Shown piece after piece: positions 53,504 through 63,547 of a stretch of 64,000 nt of DNA. How positions within the stretch are numbered: the stretch's first letter is position 1; the number at the start of each line of letters is the position of its first letter. This DNA is from Martinezella miluonensis (lineage in GTDB: Bacteria; Pseudomonadota; Alphaproteobacteria; Rhizobiales; Rhizobiaceae): NCBI RefSeq assembly GCF_900094545.1, contig NZ_FMAH01000020.1:1-64000 (forward strand), in the 5' to 3' direction. Under the pieces are notes generated by a model, which searched no databases, was not told the origin of the DNA, and was given only the letters and a program-made list of their open reading frames with translations. The translations under genes were made by a program, and so were the position numbers.

Positions 53504-55396
53504 ATGAGAGCGTCGAGAAACAACAAGTGGCGTTTGACGATGCGATCGGCCTCGCAATGGTTGCCGGCCGTTGCCCGGACAACCGGCATCGTTCTTCTGA
53601 CCCTCCTGATCGTCTTTGTCGTTTTCAGGGCTACCGCTCCTTTCCTCATCTCCAGCGGGATCGTGCGCTCCGGCATCGAGAGGGCGCTTTCGGAATGGAC
53701 GGGATACAGAGCCCAGATCGAGGGCGATCCCACGCTGGACTTCTGGCCGACGCCGCGCATAACGCTCAATCAGGTCACCATCCGCGAACCGGCAAAGAAC
53801 GGCAAAGTGCTGGGCCATGTCGATAGTCTCTCTGCGGACTTCTCGCTGCTGCCCGCTATCCGTGGACATGCACATTTTCACGAGTTCCACTTCGTTCGAC
53901 CCGTGCTCTACATCCGTCGCGACGAGAACGGGCTGATCGACTGGACCAATGAGGGCCGCCTGTCGAAAGCGATCGAACAGGTGGAGAGTTCCTCCGGCCA
54001 AGCCATGCCGATGCGAAAGGATCAGGATGCAGCGATCGGTATGCTGACCATTGAAGACGGTAGCGTCGAGATGACGGATGACCGCAGCGGCAACGTCTAC
54101 AAGATGACCGGCGTCAATGCCGACATTTCCTGGCCGCGGCTCTCGCAGCGAATGACCGCCGTCATCCTTGCCCGTCTCAACGACCAGGATATCAAGCTCA
54201 ACTTCGACTCGGCGCAACCGCTGCTGTTCTTTGCCGGCAAGAACGTCGACGCCAAGACCAGCTTTTCCTCGCCGGTGATCAGCTGGGCCTATACCGGGGT
54301 TACCAGCATTTCGGACCTTTCGACGCTTTCGGGCAATCTCGAGCTCAGCGTACCGAACGTTCCCACCTTCCTGGCATGGAGTGGCCAGCGCCTCCCCGCC
54401 GCCGATGCGCTCAAGAACGTCTCACTCAACGCCGATGTGACGGCGATCGACAAAGGCCTGCGCTTCAACAATCTCAGCTTCAAGGTCAACGACTCCGCGG
54501 CTTCCGGCGTCATGGACCTGAACTACACGACGGCTGGAAAGCCGAAGGTCTCCGGCACGCTTGCCTTCGACCAAATGAACCTCAATCCGTTCCTCGCCGC
54601 CTTTTCCATGCGCCTTGCCGCGGAGACCGCCATCAATGCGCTCCTGAACGGCAATCCGCTGCAGCGCCTCGACCTCGACTTGCGGCTCTCCTCCAACAAG
54701 GCTGCGCTCGGTCCCTTCCAGTTCGACAATATCGGCGCCAGCCTGCTGGTCGCGGGCGGCAAAGCGAAGTTCGACATTGCTGATAGCGGCTTCGAGGGCG
54801 GCTCGCTGACGGCGCATCTGGAGGTCGCTCCGGGTGATTTCGACGGCGGCGGCAAGCTGCAGATATCGGTCCGCAATGCCGATTTCGGCGGGCTCTTCAC
54901 CCGCCTCAAGCTGCCAGGGCCGCTGCCAATGACGGCCGCCGGGTCTCTGGATCTGGCACTCAGCACCACCCGGCCGATCTGGGTCGCCAGGTTGGGGGAC
55001 GTTGCCGGGAAGATGCATTTCGCGTCATCAGCCGGATCCTTCCGTGAGTTCGATCTCTCGTCTTTCAGGTCCTTGGCCACTCAAAAGGCCTTTTTCAGGA
55101 TGAGCGATATCGCTGACGCAGCCTTCAATTTCGACAGCATCAATGTCGATGCGACCTTTGCCAAGGGATCCGCCGAAGTGCAGAACGCGACCATCGCCGG
55201 CCGCAACGAAACCATCACGTTGAACGGTGTTGTTCCGTTCCGCAGCAATGGTCTGGCGCTGTCGGGAGCGATCGAGGCGACATCGCCGTCCGATGCGGAC
55301 GACCTGCCGATGCTGCCCTTCTTCCTTGGCGGCAGCTGGCCGGATCCGGTCGTTTCACCTGTTACCACTTTGCTGCAGAAACCCCAGCAGCAATAG
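53504..55396 (+). CDS. AsmA-family envelope protein
   Basis: This is a 630-residue AsmA/TamB-type inner-membrane-anchored protein. A basic N-terminus and one membrane span (about 27-47, 'TTGIVLLTLLIVFVVF') lead into a large periplasmic beta-rich region with the AsmA-type start 'LSEWTGYRAQIEGDPTLDFW'. AsmA-like proteins bridge the envelope and move phospholipids. The end is rich in short repeats of beta strands. The start is uncertain: ATG 53504 or ATG 53540. It is divergent from the acetoacetyl-CoA synthetase gene and convergent with potI. Confidence 0.85.
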   Translation: MRASRNNKWRLTMRSASQWLPAVARTTGIVLLTLLIVFVVFRATAPFLISSGIVRSGIERALSEWTGYRAQIEGDPTLDFWPTPRITLNQVTIREPAKNGKVLGHVDSLSADFSLLPAIRGHAHFHEFHFVRPVLYIRRDENGLIDWTNEGRLSKAIEQVESSSGQAMPMRKDQDAAIGMLTIEDGSVEMTDDRSGNVYKMTGVNADISWPRLSQRMTAVILARLNDQDIKLNFDSAQPLLFFAGKNVDAKTSFSSPVISWAYTGVTSISDLSTLSGNLELSVPNVPTFLAWSGQRLPAADALKNVSLNADVTAIDKGLRFNNLSFKVNDSAASGVMDLNYTTAGKPKVSGTLAFDQMNLNPFLAAFSMRLAAETAINALLNGNPLQRLDLDLRLSSNKAALGPFQFDNIGASLLVAGGKAKFDIADSGFEGGSLTAHLEVAPGDFDGGGKLQISVRNADFGGLFTRLKLPGPLPMTAAGSLDLALSTTRPIWVARLGDVAGKMHFASSAGSFREFDLSSFRSLATQKAFFRMSDIADAAFNFDSINVDATFAKGSAEVQNATIAGRNETITLNGVVPFRSNGLALSGAIEATSPSDADDLPMLPFFLGGSWPDPVVSPVTTLLQKPQQQ

Positions 55397-55427
55397 CTCT
55401 TCCGTCAAGCCGGCCCAGCGCTGCCGC

Positions 55428-56243
55428 TCACGCGGCGGCGGCTGCTTGTTCGTCCCTTTGACGCTGCACTTCGCGGCGCTTGGTGGCGATCGAGGCACAA
55501 ATGACACCGACGGCAACGACACCGATCAGGATCGTGCAGATGGCGTTGATCTCCGGCGTCACGCCGAGCTTGACCTGGCTATAGATCAGCATCGGCAGCG
55601 TCTTGGCGCCGGCACCGGAGGCGAAGGTCGCGATCACCAGATCGTCGAGCGAAAGCGTCAGAGCCAGAACCCAGCCCGAGAATACGGCCGGCGCGATGAT
55701 CGGCAGCGTCACCTCGAAGAAGGTGCGCACGGGCGGCGCGCCGAGGTCCATCGCCGCCTCCTCGATCGAGCGATCGAAGCTCAACAGGCGCGACTGCACG
55801 ACGACGGCGACGAAGCACATGGTCAGCGTGGTATGCGCCATGACGATCGTCCAGAAGCCGCGATCGACGCCTGACGTGACGAAGAGCAGCAGCAGCGAGA
55901 GACCGGTGATGACATCGGGCATGACCAGCGGCGCATAGATCATGCCCGAAAACAGGATGCGACCGCGGAAGCGCGTATAGCGCACCAGGGTCAGCGCCGC
56001 GAACGTGCCGAGCACGGTTGCGATGGTCGCGGACAGGAGGGCGATGCGCGCCGTTAACCAGGCGGCGCTCAGCATGGTGTCGTTGCTGAAGAGGTGCACA
56101 TACCATTGCGTCGAGAAACCGCCCCAGACCGTCACCAGCCGGGAGCCGTTGAAGGAATAGATCACCAGCAGCAGGATCGGCAAATAAAGGAAAGCCAAGC
56201 CGAGCGTGACCGAGACGATATTGAAACGAGACCAGCGGATCAT
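55428..56243 (-). CDS. potI: Putrescine ABC transporter permease PotI
   Basis: This is a 271-residue inner-membrane permease with six spans, PotC/PotI type. The typical first span 'VSVTLGLAFLYLPILLLVIYSF' and the EAA coupling loop 'EEAAMDLGAPPVRTFFEVTLP' near residue 162 are present. It is the last gene of the potFGHI order and the partner of PotH. Its stop is convergent with the AsmA gene. The ATG lies 3 bases after the potH stop. The polyamine role is by family and gene order. Confidence 0.92.
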   Translation of the reverse strand: MIRWSRFNIVSVTLGLAFLYLPILLLVIYSFNGSRLVTVWGGFSTQWYVHLFSNDTMLSAAWLTARIALLSATIATVLGTFAALTLVRYTRFRGRILFSGMIYAPLVMPDVITGLSLLLLFVTSGVDRGFWTIVMAHTTLTMCFVAVVVQSRLLSFDRSIEEAAMDLGAPPVRTFFEVTLPIIAPAVFSGWVLALTLSLDDLVIATFASGAGAKTLPMLIYSQVKLGVTPEINAICTILIGVVAVGVICASIATKRREVQRQRDEQAAAAA

Positions 56244-56246
56244 CGA

Positions 56247-57158
56247 TTATCTCCCCTTCTCGTCGGCCTTGGCCTGGAAATGCTGAAAGAAGACGATGGG
56301 CACCACCAGCACCAGAAGCAGGATGGTCGCCACCGCCGAGGCCAGCGGCCAGTCGGTGTTGCTGTAGAATTCTGTCCAGAGCACCTTGCCGATCATCAGG
56401 GTTTCCGAGCCGCCGAGCAGGTCGGGAATGACGAACTCGCCGACAGCGGGAATGAAGACCAGCATGCAGCCGGCGATGACACCGGGAAGGGAGAGCGGAA
56501 AGGTGACGCGCCAGAAGGCGCCGATCGGCGTACAGCCGAGATCCTGCGCCACCTCGATCAGCGTGCCGTCCATCTTTTCCAGCGCGGAATAGAGCGGCAG
56601 CACCATGAAGGGCAGATAGGAATAGACCATGCCGATATAGACGGCGGTATTGGTATTCAGGATGACGAGCGGCTGGTGGATGATGCCAAGGCCCATCAGC
56701 AACTGGTTCAGCAGGCCTGTCGTGCTGAGGATCGACATCCAGGAATAGACGCGGATCAGGAAGCTCGTCCAGAAGGGCAGAATGACCAGCATCAGCAAGG
56801 TGGGACGGATCGTGCGCGGCGCTTGCGCCATACCATAGGCGATGGGATAGGCGATGATCAGCGTCAGCAGCGTCGAGATGCCGGCGATCTGAAGGCTCTG
56901 AATGTAGGCGTTTATGTAAAGCGGATCGCCGGTCAGCCATACGTAGTTGTCGAACGACATGGTCTGCAGCTTGTCCCACCAGTCGCCGAAACTGTCCGCC
57001 CATGCGAAGGACGGATCGTAAGGGGGGACGGACAGCGCCTTCGTCGCCAGCGAGATGCGGAAGACGATGAGGAAGGGCGCAAGAAAGAAGATCAGCAGCC
57101 AAGCATAGGGAACGATGATGACAAGGCGCTGATAAATGGAGGGACCGAGCGCTTTCAT
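56247..57158 (-). CDS. potH: Putrescine ABC transporter permease PotH
   Basis: This is a 303-residue inner-membrane permease with six spans, PotB/PotH type. The first span is near residues 11-33 ('LVIIVPYAWLLIFFLAPFLIV' in part), then a soluble loop, and the EAA coupling loop 'EVAQDLGCTPIGAFWRVTFP' near residue 205. It starts 2 bases after the potG stop. With PotI it forms the pore, with PotG as the motor. Confidence 0.92.
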   Translation of the reverse strand: MKALGPSIYQRLVIIVPYAWLLIFFLAPFLIVFRISLATKALSVPPYDPSFAWADSFGDWWDKLQTMSFDNYVWLTGDPLYINAYIQSLQIAGISTLLTLIIAYPIAYGMAQAPRTIRPTLLMLVILPFWTSFLIRVYSWMSILSTTGLLNQLLMGLGIIHQPLVILNTNTAVYIGMVYSYLPFMVLPLYSALEKMDGTLIEVAQDLGCTPIGAFWRVTFPLSLPGVIAGCMLVFIPAVGEFVIPDLLGGSETLMIGKVLWTEFYSNTDWPLASAVATILLLVLVVPIVFFQHFQAKADEKGR

Positions 57159-57160
57159 GA

Positions 57161-58306
57161 TCAGTCCTTCAGCAACACGCCGGCATTTTCGTCGAAGGAC
57201 ACCCAGACGTTCTGGTCGTAGGCGAAGGGTTCTTCCACGACGCGAACCGCATTCAGCGACGAGGCTTTGAGCACCTGTCCGCTTTTCAACTTGACGTGGA
57301 AGACGGTCATGTCGCCAAGATAGGCGATGTCCCAGATTTCTCCCTCGGTGGCATTGACAGAGGCGTTGGCGGGCGGGCGTGGCGTTACCCTCAGCTTCTC
57401 CGGCCGGATGGCGAGGCTGGCGCGGCTTCCAGCGGCCGGTGCGTCGCTGGAGGCGGTGCGCAGCGTAAGGGCGGAATCGACTGATATTTCGACGATGCCG
57501 GACTGCGCAGAGGTGACGTTACCGTCGAGTATGTTCACATCGCCGATGAAGTCTGCCACGAAACGGCAATTGGGCGCCTCGTAAATTTCCGCCGCCGTCG
57601 CCACCTGCACTACTTTGCCGTGGCTCATGACCGCGATGCGGTCGGCCATGGTCATCGCCTCTTCCTGGTCGTGGGTGACGACGACGAAGGTGAGACCCAG
57701 GCTCTGCTGCAGATCCATGAGTTCGAACTGCGTCTCTTCGCGCAGTTTCTTGTCGAGAGCGCCGAGCGGCTCGTCAAGCAGCAGCACCTTCGGCCGCTTG
57801 GCGAGCGAGCGCGCCAGAGCCACGCGCTGGCGCTGGCCGCCGGAAAGCTGGTTGGGCTTGCGCTTGGCGAATTGCTCGAGCTTGACGAGCTTCAGCATCT
57901 GGGCGACGCGATCCTCGATCTCGGCTTTCGGCATGCCGTCCTGCCGCAGGCCGAAGGCGATATTCTTTTCCACCGTCATATGAGGAAATAGCGCGTAGGA
58001 CTGGAACATCATGTTGACGGGGCGGCGATAGGGCGGCGTGCCGGCAAGATCCTGGCCATCGAGCACGATCTCGCCTGTCGTCGGCTGCTCGAAGCCTGCC
58101 AGCATGCGCAGTAGCGTAGACTTGCCGCAACCCGATGCGCCGAGAAGAGCGAAAAATTCACGATTGTAGATATCGAGGGAGAGGTCGTCGACGGCGGTGA
58201 AATCACCGAACGTCTTCGTCACGTTCTTGAAGGAAATGTACGGCTTGGCCGAAGGATCGGTCCACGGAGCAAAGGAACGCCGGATATTGCCGAGTGACTT
58301 CATCAT
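57161..58306 (-). CDS. potG: Putrescine ABC transporter ATP-binding protein PotG
   Basis: This is a 381-residue ATPase. Walker A 'GASGCGKST' near residue 56, signature 'LSGGQRQR' near 158, Walker B 'VLLLDEPLGALD' near 180, then a C-terminal TOBE domain. The start 'MMKSLGNIRRSFAPWTDPSA' has a GGGGAT site close by; either of two adjacent ATGs may be used. It is separated from potF by a terminator and a RIME-like repeat, so it may have lower or separate expression. Confidence 0.93.
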   Translation of the reverse strand: MMKSLGNIRRSFAPWTDPSAKPYISFKNVTKTFGDFTAVDDLSLDIYNREFFALLGASGCGKSTLLRMLAGFEQPTTGEIVLDGQDLAGTPPYRRPVNMMFQSYALFPHMTVEKNIAFGLRQDGMPKAEIEDRVAQMLKLVKLEQFAKRKPNQLSGGQRQRVALARSLAKRPKVLLLDEPLGALDKKLREETQFELMDLQQSLGLTFVVVTHDQEEAMTMADRIAVMSHGKVVQVATAAEIYEAPNCRFVADFIGDVNILDGNVTSAQSGIVEISVDSALTLRTASSDAPAAGSRASLAIRPEKLRVTPRPPANASVNATEGEIWDIAYLGDMTVFHVKLKSGQVLKASSLNAVRVVEEPFAYDQNVWVSFDENAGVLLKD

Positions 58307-58341
58307 CTATCCCCAAATGGACGCCCGGGCGGGCTTTCCTG

Positions 58342-58443
58342 GAGCATTTCCGCTTTTCTTCGAATCGCGGAAATGCTCCGTCTTTTTTGTTTCTTTCCGC
58401 ATTCCGGACGGAAAACCGCTGCGCACTTTTCCTGGAAATGCTG
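58342..58443. repeat. RIME-like intergenic repeat, full copy
   Basis: This 102-base copy contains a perfect GCATTTCCGC/GCGGAAATGC hairpin in its left half and the shared 'ggaaaaccgctgcgcac' core in its right half. It lies between potG and potF, inside an operon-like gene set. Confidence 0.85.
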
Positions 58444-58498
58444 AGGCGCCGGCTCTTCCCCTTCCCGGCACGCTCGTGATTCTTAAGCTATCCTCTTA

Positions 58499-58528
58499 AG
58501 AAAAGGCCCGGACGTTGCCGTCCGGGCC
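58499..58528 (-). terminator. Rho-independent terminator after potF
   Basis: A perfect 10-base stem (GGCCCGGACG / CGTCCGGGCC) with a four-base loop and a T-run on the minus strand, just after the potF stop. It may stop most potF transcripts before potG. Confidence 0.88.
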
Positions 58529-58536
58529 GCTTGGAA

Positions 58537-59634
58537 TTATTGGCCCGTGGTGACCTTTGTCCACAGGCGCGTTGCCACTCGCTGCGTTTTCGAGTCCCAA
58601 GGGGTCAGCGTGAACAGTTTCTCGCGGACCGTATCGGTCGGATAAACGGCCGGATCATCCAGCACGTCCTTGCTCACGAACTGCTGCGATGCCTTGTTAC
58701 CGTTGGCATAGGCGGTGAAGTTGCTGGCCTTGGCGATAACTTCCGGCTTCATGATGTAGTTGAGGAAGGCATGGGCTTCGGCGACATGCGGCGCGTCGGC
58801 GGGGACCGCCATGACGTCGAACCACATCTGCGCGCCCTTCTTGGGGATCGAATAGCTGATCTTCACGCCGTTCTTTGCTTCTGCGGCGCGGTTGCGCGCC
58901 TGTAGCACGTCGCCGGAATAGCCGAAGGCAACGCAGATGTCGCCGTTGGCGAGCGCGTTGATATATTCGGAGGAATGGAACTTGCGAACGAAGGGACGGA
59001 TCGACGTCAAGAGATCTTCGGCCTTCTTGAAGTCTTCCTGCTTGGTCGAATTCGGATCGAGGCCCAGATAGCGCAAGGCGGCCGGAATGACGTCGGTCGG
59101 CGAGTCCAGCATATAGATGCCGCAATCCTTGAACTTGGCGGCGAGCTTGGGATCGAAGATGATGTCGATGTCAGGCGCCTCATCGGAGCCGAGAATCTGC
59201 TTCACCTTGTCGACATTGTAGCCGACGCCGCTGGTTCCCCACATGTAATCGATCGCGTACTGGTTGCCGGGATCGTAGGTGGCGATGCGCTGCTGCACCG
59301 TATCCCACATGTTGGTAATGTTCGGCAGCTTGGATTTGTCGAGCTTCTGGAAGACCCCGGCCTTGATCTGGCGCTGCAGGAAATATGCCGTCGGGACGAC
59401 GATGTCATAACCGGTCTTGCCAGCCAGAAGCTTGGTTTCCACCGTCTCGTTCTGGTCGAAGGTATCGTAGACGACCTTGATGCCGGTTTCCTTGGTGAAA
59501 TCGGACAGGATCGAATCATCGATATAATCCGACCAGTTGTAGATATTGACGACCTTGTCTTCTGCGTGAGCGACCGTTGCAAGCGAAACGGCTGCGAAAG
59601 CCGTTGCCGCAAGCTTAGCGAACATGGACTTCAT
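58537..59634 (-). CDS. potF: Putrescine ABC transporter substrate-binding protein PotF
   Basis: This is a 365-residue periplasmic polyamine-binding protein. The signal peptide spans residues 1-24 and ends 'TVAHA', followed by the family opening 'DKVVNIYNWSDYIDDS'. The PotD/PotF-type core 'GYDIVVPTAYFLQRQIKAG' and the substrate-pocket blocks 'WGTSGVGYN' and 'LDSPTDVIPAALRYLG' are present. It matches PotF (putrescine) length and blocks. I chose ATG 59634 after GCAGGAGAG. It is the first gene of potFGHI; the 181 bases before it hold no gene I can support. Confidence 0.94.
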   Translation of the reverse strand: MKSMFAKLAATAFAAVSLATVAHAEDKVVNIYNWSDYIDDSILSDFTKETGIKVVYDTFDQNETVETKLLAGKTGYDIVVPTAYFLQRQIKAGVFQKLDKSKLPNITNMWDTVQQRIATYDPGNQYAIDYMWGTSGVGYNVDKVKQILGSDEAPDIDIIFDPKLAAKFKDCGIYMLDSPTDVIPAALRYLGLDPNSTKQEDFKKAEDLLTSIRPFVRKFHSSEYINALANGDICVAFGYSGDVLQARNRAAEAKNGVKISYSIPKKGAQMWFDVMAVPADAPHVAEAHAFLNYIMKPEVIAKASNFTAYANGNKASQQFVSKDVLDDPAVYPTDTVREKLFTLTPWDSKTQRVATRLWTKVTTGQ

Positions 59635-59815
59635 AATCTCTCCTGCTTCGTTCAAGGGTATCGCGGCGACACCCAACCCTCTGTTTTTCCCGTTAGACTA
59701 GAAAGGAAATCGAAACGCGACAAGGGGAAAAGCATGGCCTTGCCCTCTTTCGCAGGTTTGTCGGCGACCGGCATGGAAGCCTCGTACAAGCAAGGGAGAC
59801 CACCGAGCCGAAAGC

Positions 59816-60688
59816 TCATGCATATGTCGGCCGCTTGCCGGCAAACAACTCCGAGTGGCTTTTCAGCAGTCGGGCCATGCGGTTGACAACGGTGCGGATT
59901 TCCCTGCGATGTCGATCTGCGTCGTTCATGACGATCCATTGCCGATGACGGAGAGAGGCGATCTCTTCGCCGACCCGCCCCAGCCTCGGCTCCTGATCGC
60001 CGACGAAACAGGGCAGAACGGCGATGCCCGATCCGGCGAGCACCAGGTCATGAAGCGATCGCGGCCGACTGACGGTGAAGGCGATTTCCTCCCGCCTGTT
60101 CTGATGCGGCCAGCGCAGATAGGCGGAGATGGCCTCCTCCTCCGCCACCGCGATCCAACGCTGTGGCCCGGCAAAGCGCATGTTGCGGGCCTGATAGGCA
60201 GCATAGGCGACATCGCCGGTCTTGATGGCAGCGAGATTGGCCTCCTCCGGCTCGAATGCGCGGATGCCGATATCGCTTTCGCGATGGGCGAGGCTGGCGC
60301 GACGTTCGCCGAGATGCAGGTCGATGCGAAAGCGGTCCCGCTCCGAGCAGATCGACGGCATGTTCTGGCTGAGCAGCCAGCCGACCCAGGTGCCGGCGGC
60401 GATGCGTACGATCGCAGCCCCCTGCGCATCGCGCTGCCAGCTATCCACCTTGCGGGCGGCGGCCTCCATCTCCAAAAGCTGATCGAACAGTGCCTGGCCG
60501 TCGCCGGTCAGCGAATAGCCGGCCTGGCTGCGCTCGAACAGCGGCCGGCCGATCTGTCCTTCCAGCTCAAGCATGCGTCGGCCGATCGTCGCCGGGCTCA
60601 AGCCGCTCGAAGCGACAGCGCCCGTCAACCCGCCTCCCCGGGCAACATCGAGAAAAAGCTGATAGGAATCCCAACCGGTGTTTTTCAT
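59816..60688 (-). CDS. LysR-family transcriptional regulator
   Basis: This is a 290-residue LysR-type regulator. The helix-turn-helix reads 'GGGLTGAVASSGLSPATIGR' near residues 18-37, followed by 'MLELEGQIGRPLFERSQAG'. The effector domain begins near 92 ('VRIAAGTWVGWLL') and has 'LAGSGIAVLPCFVGDQEP' near residue 218. It lies upstream of potF on the same strand but with 181 bases between, so a polyamine role is unproven. It is divergent from a small gene, with a palindrome over its start codon. Confidence 0.88.
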   Translation of the reverse strand: MKNTGWDSYQLFLDVARGGGLTGAVASSGLSPATIGRRMLELEGQIGRPLFERSQAGYSLTGDGQALFDQLLEMEAAARKVDSWQRDAQGAAIVRIAAGTWVGWLLSQNMPSICSERDRFRIDLHLGERRASLAHRESDIGIRAFEPEEANLAAIKTGDVAYAAYQARNMRFAGPQRWIAVAEEEAISAYLRWPHQNRREEIAFTVSRPRSLHDLVLAGSGIAVLPCFVGDQEPRLGRVGEEIASLRHRQWIVMNDADRHRREIRTVVNRMARLLKSHSELFAGKRPTYA

Positions 60689-60697
60689 GCATGAAAA
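60682..60697. promoter_or_regulatory. 16-bp perfect palindrome over the LysR start
   Basis: TTTTCATG-CATGAAAA is perfectly symmetric and includes the LysR start codon. Placement suits an autoregulatory site, though LysR sites usually lie upstream. Chance cannot be excluded. Confidence 0.35.
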
Positions 60698-60776
60698 GCA
60701 TAGGGCGAAAACGGGTGTTTATAAAGCAGATTCCGATGTGTAGTTGAAGGGATGCCCCATAACATGGAGATGTCTC

Positions 60777-61034
60777 ATGATGGACAGCATCGCTTTGGCC
60801 AAGGCCATTGAATTGCAAAACCAAGCACGCGAAGAACAATGGCGGAGAAATGAAGATCTTTTCTACCGCGATTACGGCCTGGATCCGCCCGCCCCTCTCA
60901 TCTGGATCGGAAAGATGATCGCCGGGTTATGCTCCCTTCGCAAGCCAACGAAAAAGGCGGACCGGCGAGAGATTCGCCAGTCCGCCTGCGATGATAATGG
61001 CTGCTGCGATCAAGCCGCTTCTTGCCGTGTATAG
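60777..61034 (+). CDS. Possible small protein divergent from LysR (85 aa)
   Basis: This 85-codon frame starts '[20 protein letters not shown]', continues with '[14 protein letters not shown]' and becomes basic and Cys-containing at the end. GGAG lies about 9 bases before the ATG. The first 60 residues look coherent. The last 25 run across the chemoreceptor terminator and overlap its stop, so the true end or the gene itself is in doubt. It is divergent from the LysR gene, a typical target position. Family unknown. Confidence 0.4.
   Translation: MMDSIALAKAIELQNQAREEQWRRNEDLFYRDYGLDPPAPLIWIGKMIAGLCSLRKPTKKADRREIRQSACDDNGCCDQAASCRV
60951..60987 (-). terminator. Rho-independent terminator of the chemoreceptor gene
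   Basis: AGGCGGAC-GGCGA / TCGCC-GTCCGCCT stem with a T5 run on the minus strand, 22 bases after the chemoreceptor stop. Confidence 0.85.
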
Positions 61035-63547
61035 CCCGCCGCGTAGCCGGCATCGATCTTGAACTGCAGGATGAGATGCAGAAGCGCATCGGCTTCGGTG
61101 GCGAGTTCGCGGCTTGCTGCCGTGGTTTCCTCGACCATGCCGGCATTCTGCTGGGTCATCTGATCCATGTGGTTGACCGAAGCGTTGACTTCCTGCAGTG
61201 CGCTCGCCTGATCGTGGCTTGCGCGGGCAATGCCTTCCACATGCTGGCTGATCGTGACGATCTGGCTGCTGATCTGCGCCAGGACGGCCCCGGCCTCCTG
61301 CACGAATTGCGAACCGGAATTGACTTCCTGGGTCGACTTGTTGATCAGCCCCTTGATCTCCTTGGCGGCGGCAGCGGAACGCTGTGCAAGTTCCCGCACT
61401 TCCATGGCGACGACCGCGAAGCCCTTGCCGGCATCGCCGGCGCGGGCAGCTTCGATGCCGGCATTGAGCGCCAGCAGGTTCGTCTGGAAGGCGATCTCGT
61501 CGATGACGCCGATGATCTGCTCGATCTTGCGGGATGCGTCTTCGATGCGCGCCATCGCGTCGATGGCGTTGCCGACGACGACGGAACTGTCATCGGCACT
61601 GCGCTTGGCTTCGCGCACGATGGAGTCCGCATCCTTGGCGCGTTCGGCCGAGGAACGAACAGTGACCGTGATTTCTTCGACGGCGGCAGCGGTCTGTTCG
61701 AGCGAAGCCGCCTGCTGCTCCGTGCGCTTCGACAGATCCTCTGCGGAAGCAGCCATCTGGTTGCCGTTGCTCTGGATCATCTCGACATTGCTGCGCACCT
61801 GGCTCAGCGTCTCCTGCAGGCGTGACAGCGAGCTGTTGAAGTCCTGGCGGAGCTGCTCGAGACGACCGATGAAGGGCGTCTCGATCGTGGCTGAGATGTC
61901 GCCCTGTGCGAGACGTTCGAGACCGGCTGCCAGTTCGCTGACGGCAAAATCGATCTGCCGGTCAAGCTCGCGCTTTTCGGTGTCGTTGCGCTGGCGCTCG
62001 TGTTCGGCAGCCGTACGCTCCTCGTCGCTCTGTTCCTCGATGCGGATCTTCGAGATTGCGTTTTCCTTGAAGATGCCGAGGGCGCGGGCCATGTCGCCGA
62101 TTTCGTCATGCCGCTGTTCGCCGGAGATTGCTGTCTCCAGCATGCCATCGGCGATGCGGCGCATGGCGGCGGTGATCTGGCCGATCGGGCGCTGCAGGGT
62201 CAGAACCAGTGCGATGCCGCCGGCGACCGAGAGGATGATGCCAAGAGCCGTCGCCAGGATGGAGATGTAGTTTGCCTGGTTACGCTCCGTGCCGGCACTC
62301 TGCTTCTGCGTCTCTGCAAATGCGGTGAGCTGGCCCCATACCTGATCAAGCTGCTGCCGGGCGCTTGCATATTCGCCGATCCGCTGCGTGATAACATCGA
62401 CCAGCTTGATGCCGGCACCGTCCATCGACTTGAGCGATGGACGAATGGCTGCATCGATATCGCCGGCAAAATCCATGCTCTGGGCGCTCTGGTTCAGCGT
62501 ATCGATATCGCCGTTGAGCTTGGAGATTTCCTGACGCAGGCGGACGAGGTTGTCCTTGTTGGTATTCGCGTTGAACTCGGCAAGGACGAGCTGCAGCGAA
62601 TAGATCGAATCCTGCAGACGACGCGTATCCTGCAGGATGGAATTGGTCTGCGCGACGCGGGCGTCGAGCGATACGAAGGTCGTCGTCGCCTGACGCATCA
62701 TCTGCGTTGCCGTCAGCTGCGTGTAGGTCGACGTCTGGCGGAAGCGCGAGAGGAGACGTCCGACAGTGGCGACGCTGTCGTCGGTCGGCGCATCGGCGCT
62801 TTCGGTGGCAGCCGTCAGATCCTTGATCGTGCCGATCAGGGACTGGACGACGCTCTTCTGGTTCTGCGGCAATGCGAGATCGATGGAGCGCTGGGCCTTG
62901 TTCAGATCCGGCAGCCGATCCTTGAGAAGCTTCATCTTGTCGGCCGGCGTCGCGGCTTTGCTGAAATCCTCCGCCACGGAAACCAGCAGGTCGCCGCCCT
63001 TCAGCAGGCGGTCGGCGGAGCGCAGCGTCGAAGTCGCGTCGGCCTGGTCTTGCCGCATCCGATCTTCAAGCTGCTGGCTGTTGAAGTTGACGTTGAAGCG
63101 GGCACTGATAAGCGCTCTCTGTGCGTCGTCGATCGTCTTGCGGAACGACAGCTCCTGCTCGTGCAGCGACCACAATCTGCCAACGAGATTGGCCATGTCA
63201 GCGTTCTTGGCGATCGCATCGTTCAGATTGCTGCGGCCATCGGCCTCCTGACCAAGCTGGCCGAGCGTCGCTTTGAGCACGCCCTGCTGCGACTTGATAT
63301 CCTCATAAAGCTTGTCGCGCTGCTGCGTGTTGGTGATGCGCAGGAAGTCGTCCATGGAGCCGTAGAGGTTCTTGAAGCCAGTCAGCGATTGCAGCACGCT
63401 GTTGGAGATTTCCATACGGCCCTGCAGAAGCCCGGAAGCATAGAGCCCGGTGAGGCCAACCGCGGAAATGCTGATGACGAATGGCAGGACGAATATGAGA
63501 ACCTTCGTCTTGATCTTGAAACGCGACAGTATCTTATCAATGAACAT
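61010..63547 (-). CDS. Methyl-accepting chemotaxis protein, large periplasmic domain
   Basis: This is an 845-residue transmembrane chemoreceptor. Span 1 (about 15-37) and span 2 (about 427-450) frame a helical periplasmic domain of about 385 residues, unusually large. A HAMP domain follows ('[20 protein letters not shown]', about 451-505), a second HAMP-like region near 545-585 and the cytosolic signalling hairpin with '[20 protein letters not shown]' at its tip. The C-terminus lacks a typical CheR pentapeptide. From order near pot genes it may correspond to McpZ of S. meliloti; that is from memory. Confidence 0.92.
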   Translation of the reverse strand: MFIDKILSRFKIKTKVLIFVLPFVISISAVGLTGLYASGLLQGRMEISNSVLQSLTGFKNLYGSMDDFLRITNTQQRDKLYEDIKSQQGVLKATLGQLGQEADGRSNLNDAIAKNADMANLVGRLWSLHEQELSFRKTIDDAQRALISARFNVNFNSQQLEDRMRQDQADATSTLRSADRLLKGGDLLVSVAEDFSKAATPADKMKLLKDRLPDLNKAQRSIDLALPQNQKSVVQSLIGTIKDLTAATESADAPTDDSVATVGRLLSRFRQTSTYTQLTATQMMRQATTTFVSLDARVAQTNSILQDTRRLQDSIYSLQLVLAEFNANTNKDNLVRLRQEISKLNGDIDTLNQSAQSMDFAGDIDAAIRPSLKSMDGAGIKLVDVITQRIGEYASARQQLDQVWGQLTAFAETQKQSAGTERNQANYISILATALGIILSVAGGIALVLTLQRPIGQITAAMRRIADGMLETAISGEQRHDEIGDMARALGIFKENAISKIRIEEQSDEERTAAEHERQRNDTEKRELDRQIDFAVSELAAGLERLAQGDISATIETPFIGRLEQLRQDFNSSLSRLQETLSQVRSNVEMIQSNGNQMAASAEDLSKRTEQQAASLEQTAAAVEEITVTVRSSAERAKDADSIVREAKRSADDSSVVVGNAIDAMARIEDASRKIEQIIGVIDEIAFQTNLLALNAGIEAARAGDAGKGFAVVAMEVRELAQRSAAAAKEIKGLINKSTQEVNSGSQFVQEAGAVLAQISSQIVTISQHVEGIARASHDQASALQEVNASVNHMDQMTQQNAGMVEETTAASRELATEADALLHLILQFKIDAGYAAGYTRQEAA

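Noticed and set aside
55579..57102. 507-codon frame on the same strand as potI/potH in another phase
   Set aside because: potH and potI together fit the permease family with EAA loops; the shifted frame is Arg/His-rich and spans the gene boundary.
59652..59939. 95-codon minus-strand frame between potF and LysR
   Set aside because: It overlaps the LysR 3' end in another phase, lacks a ribosome site and has no recognisable features.
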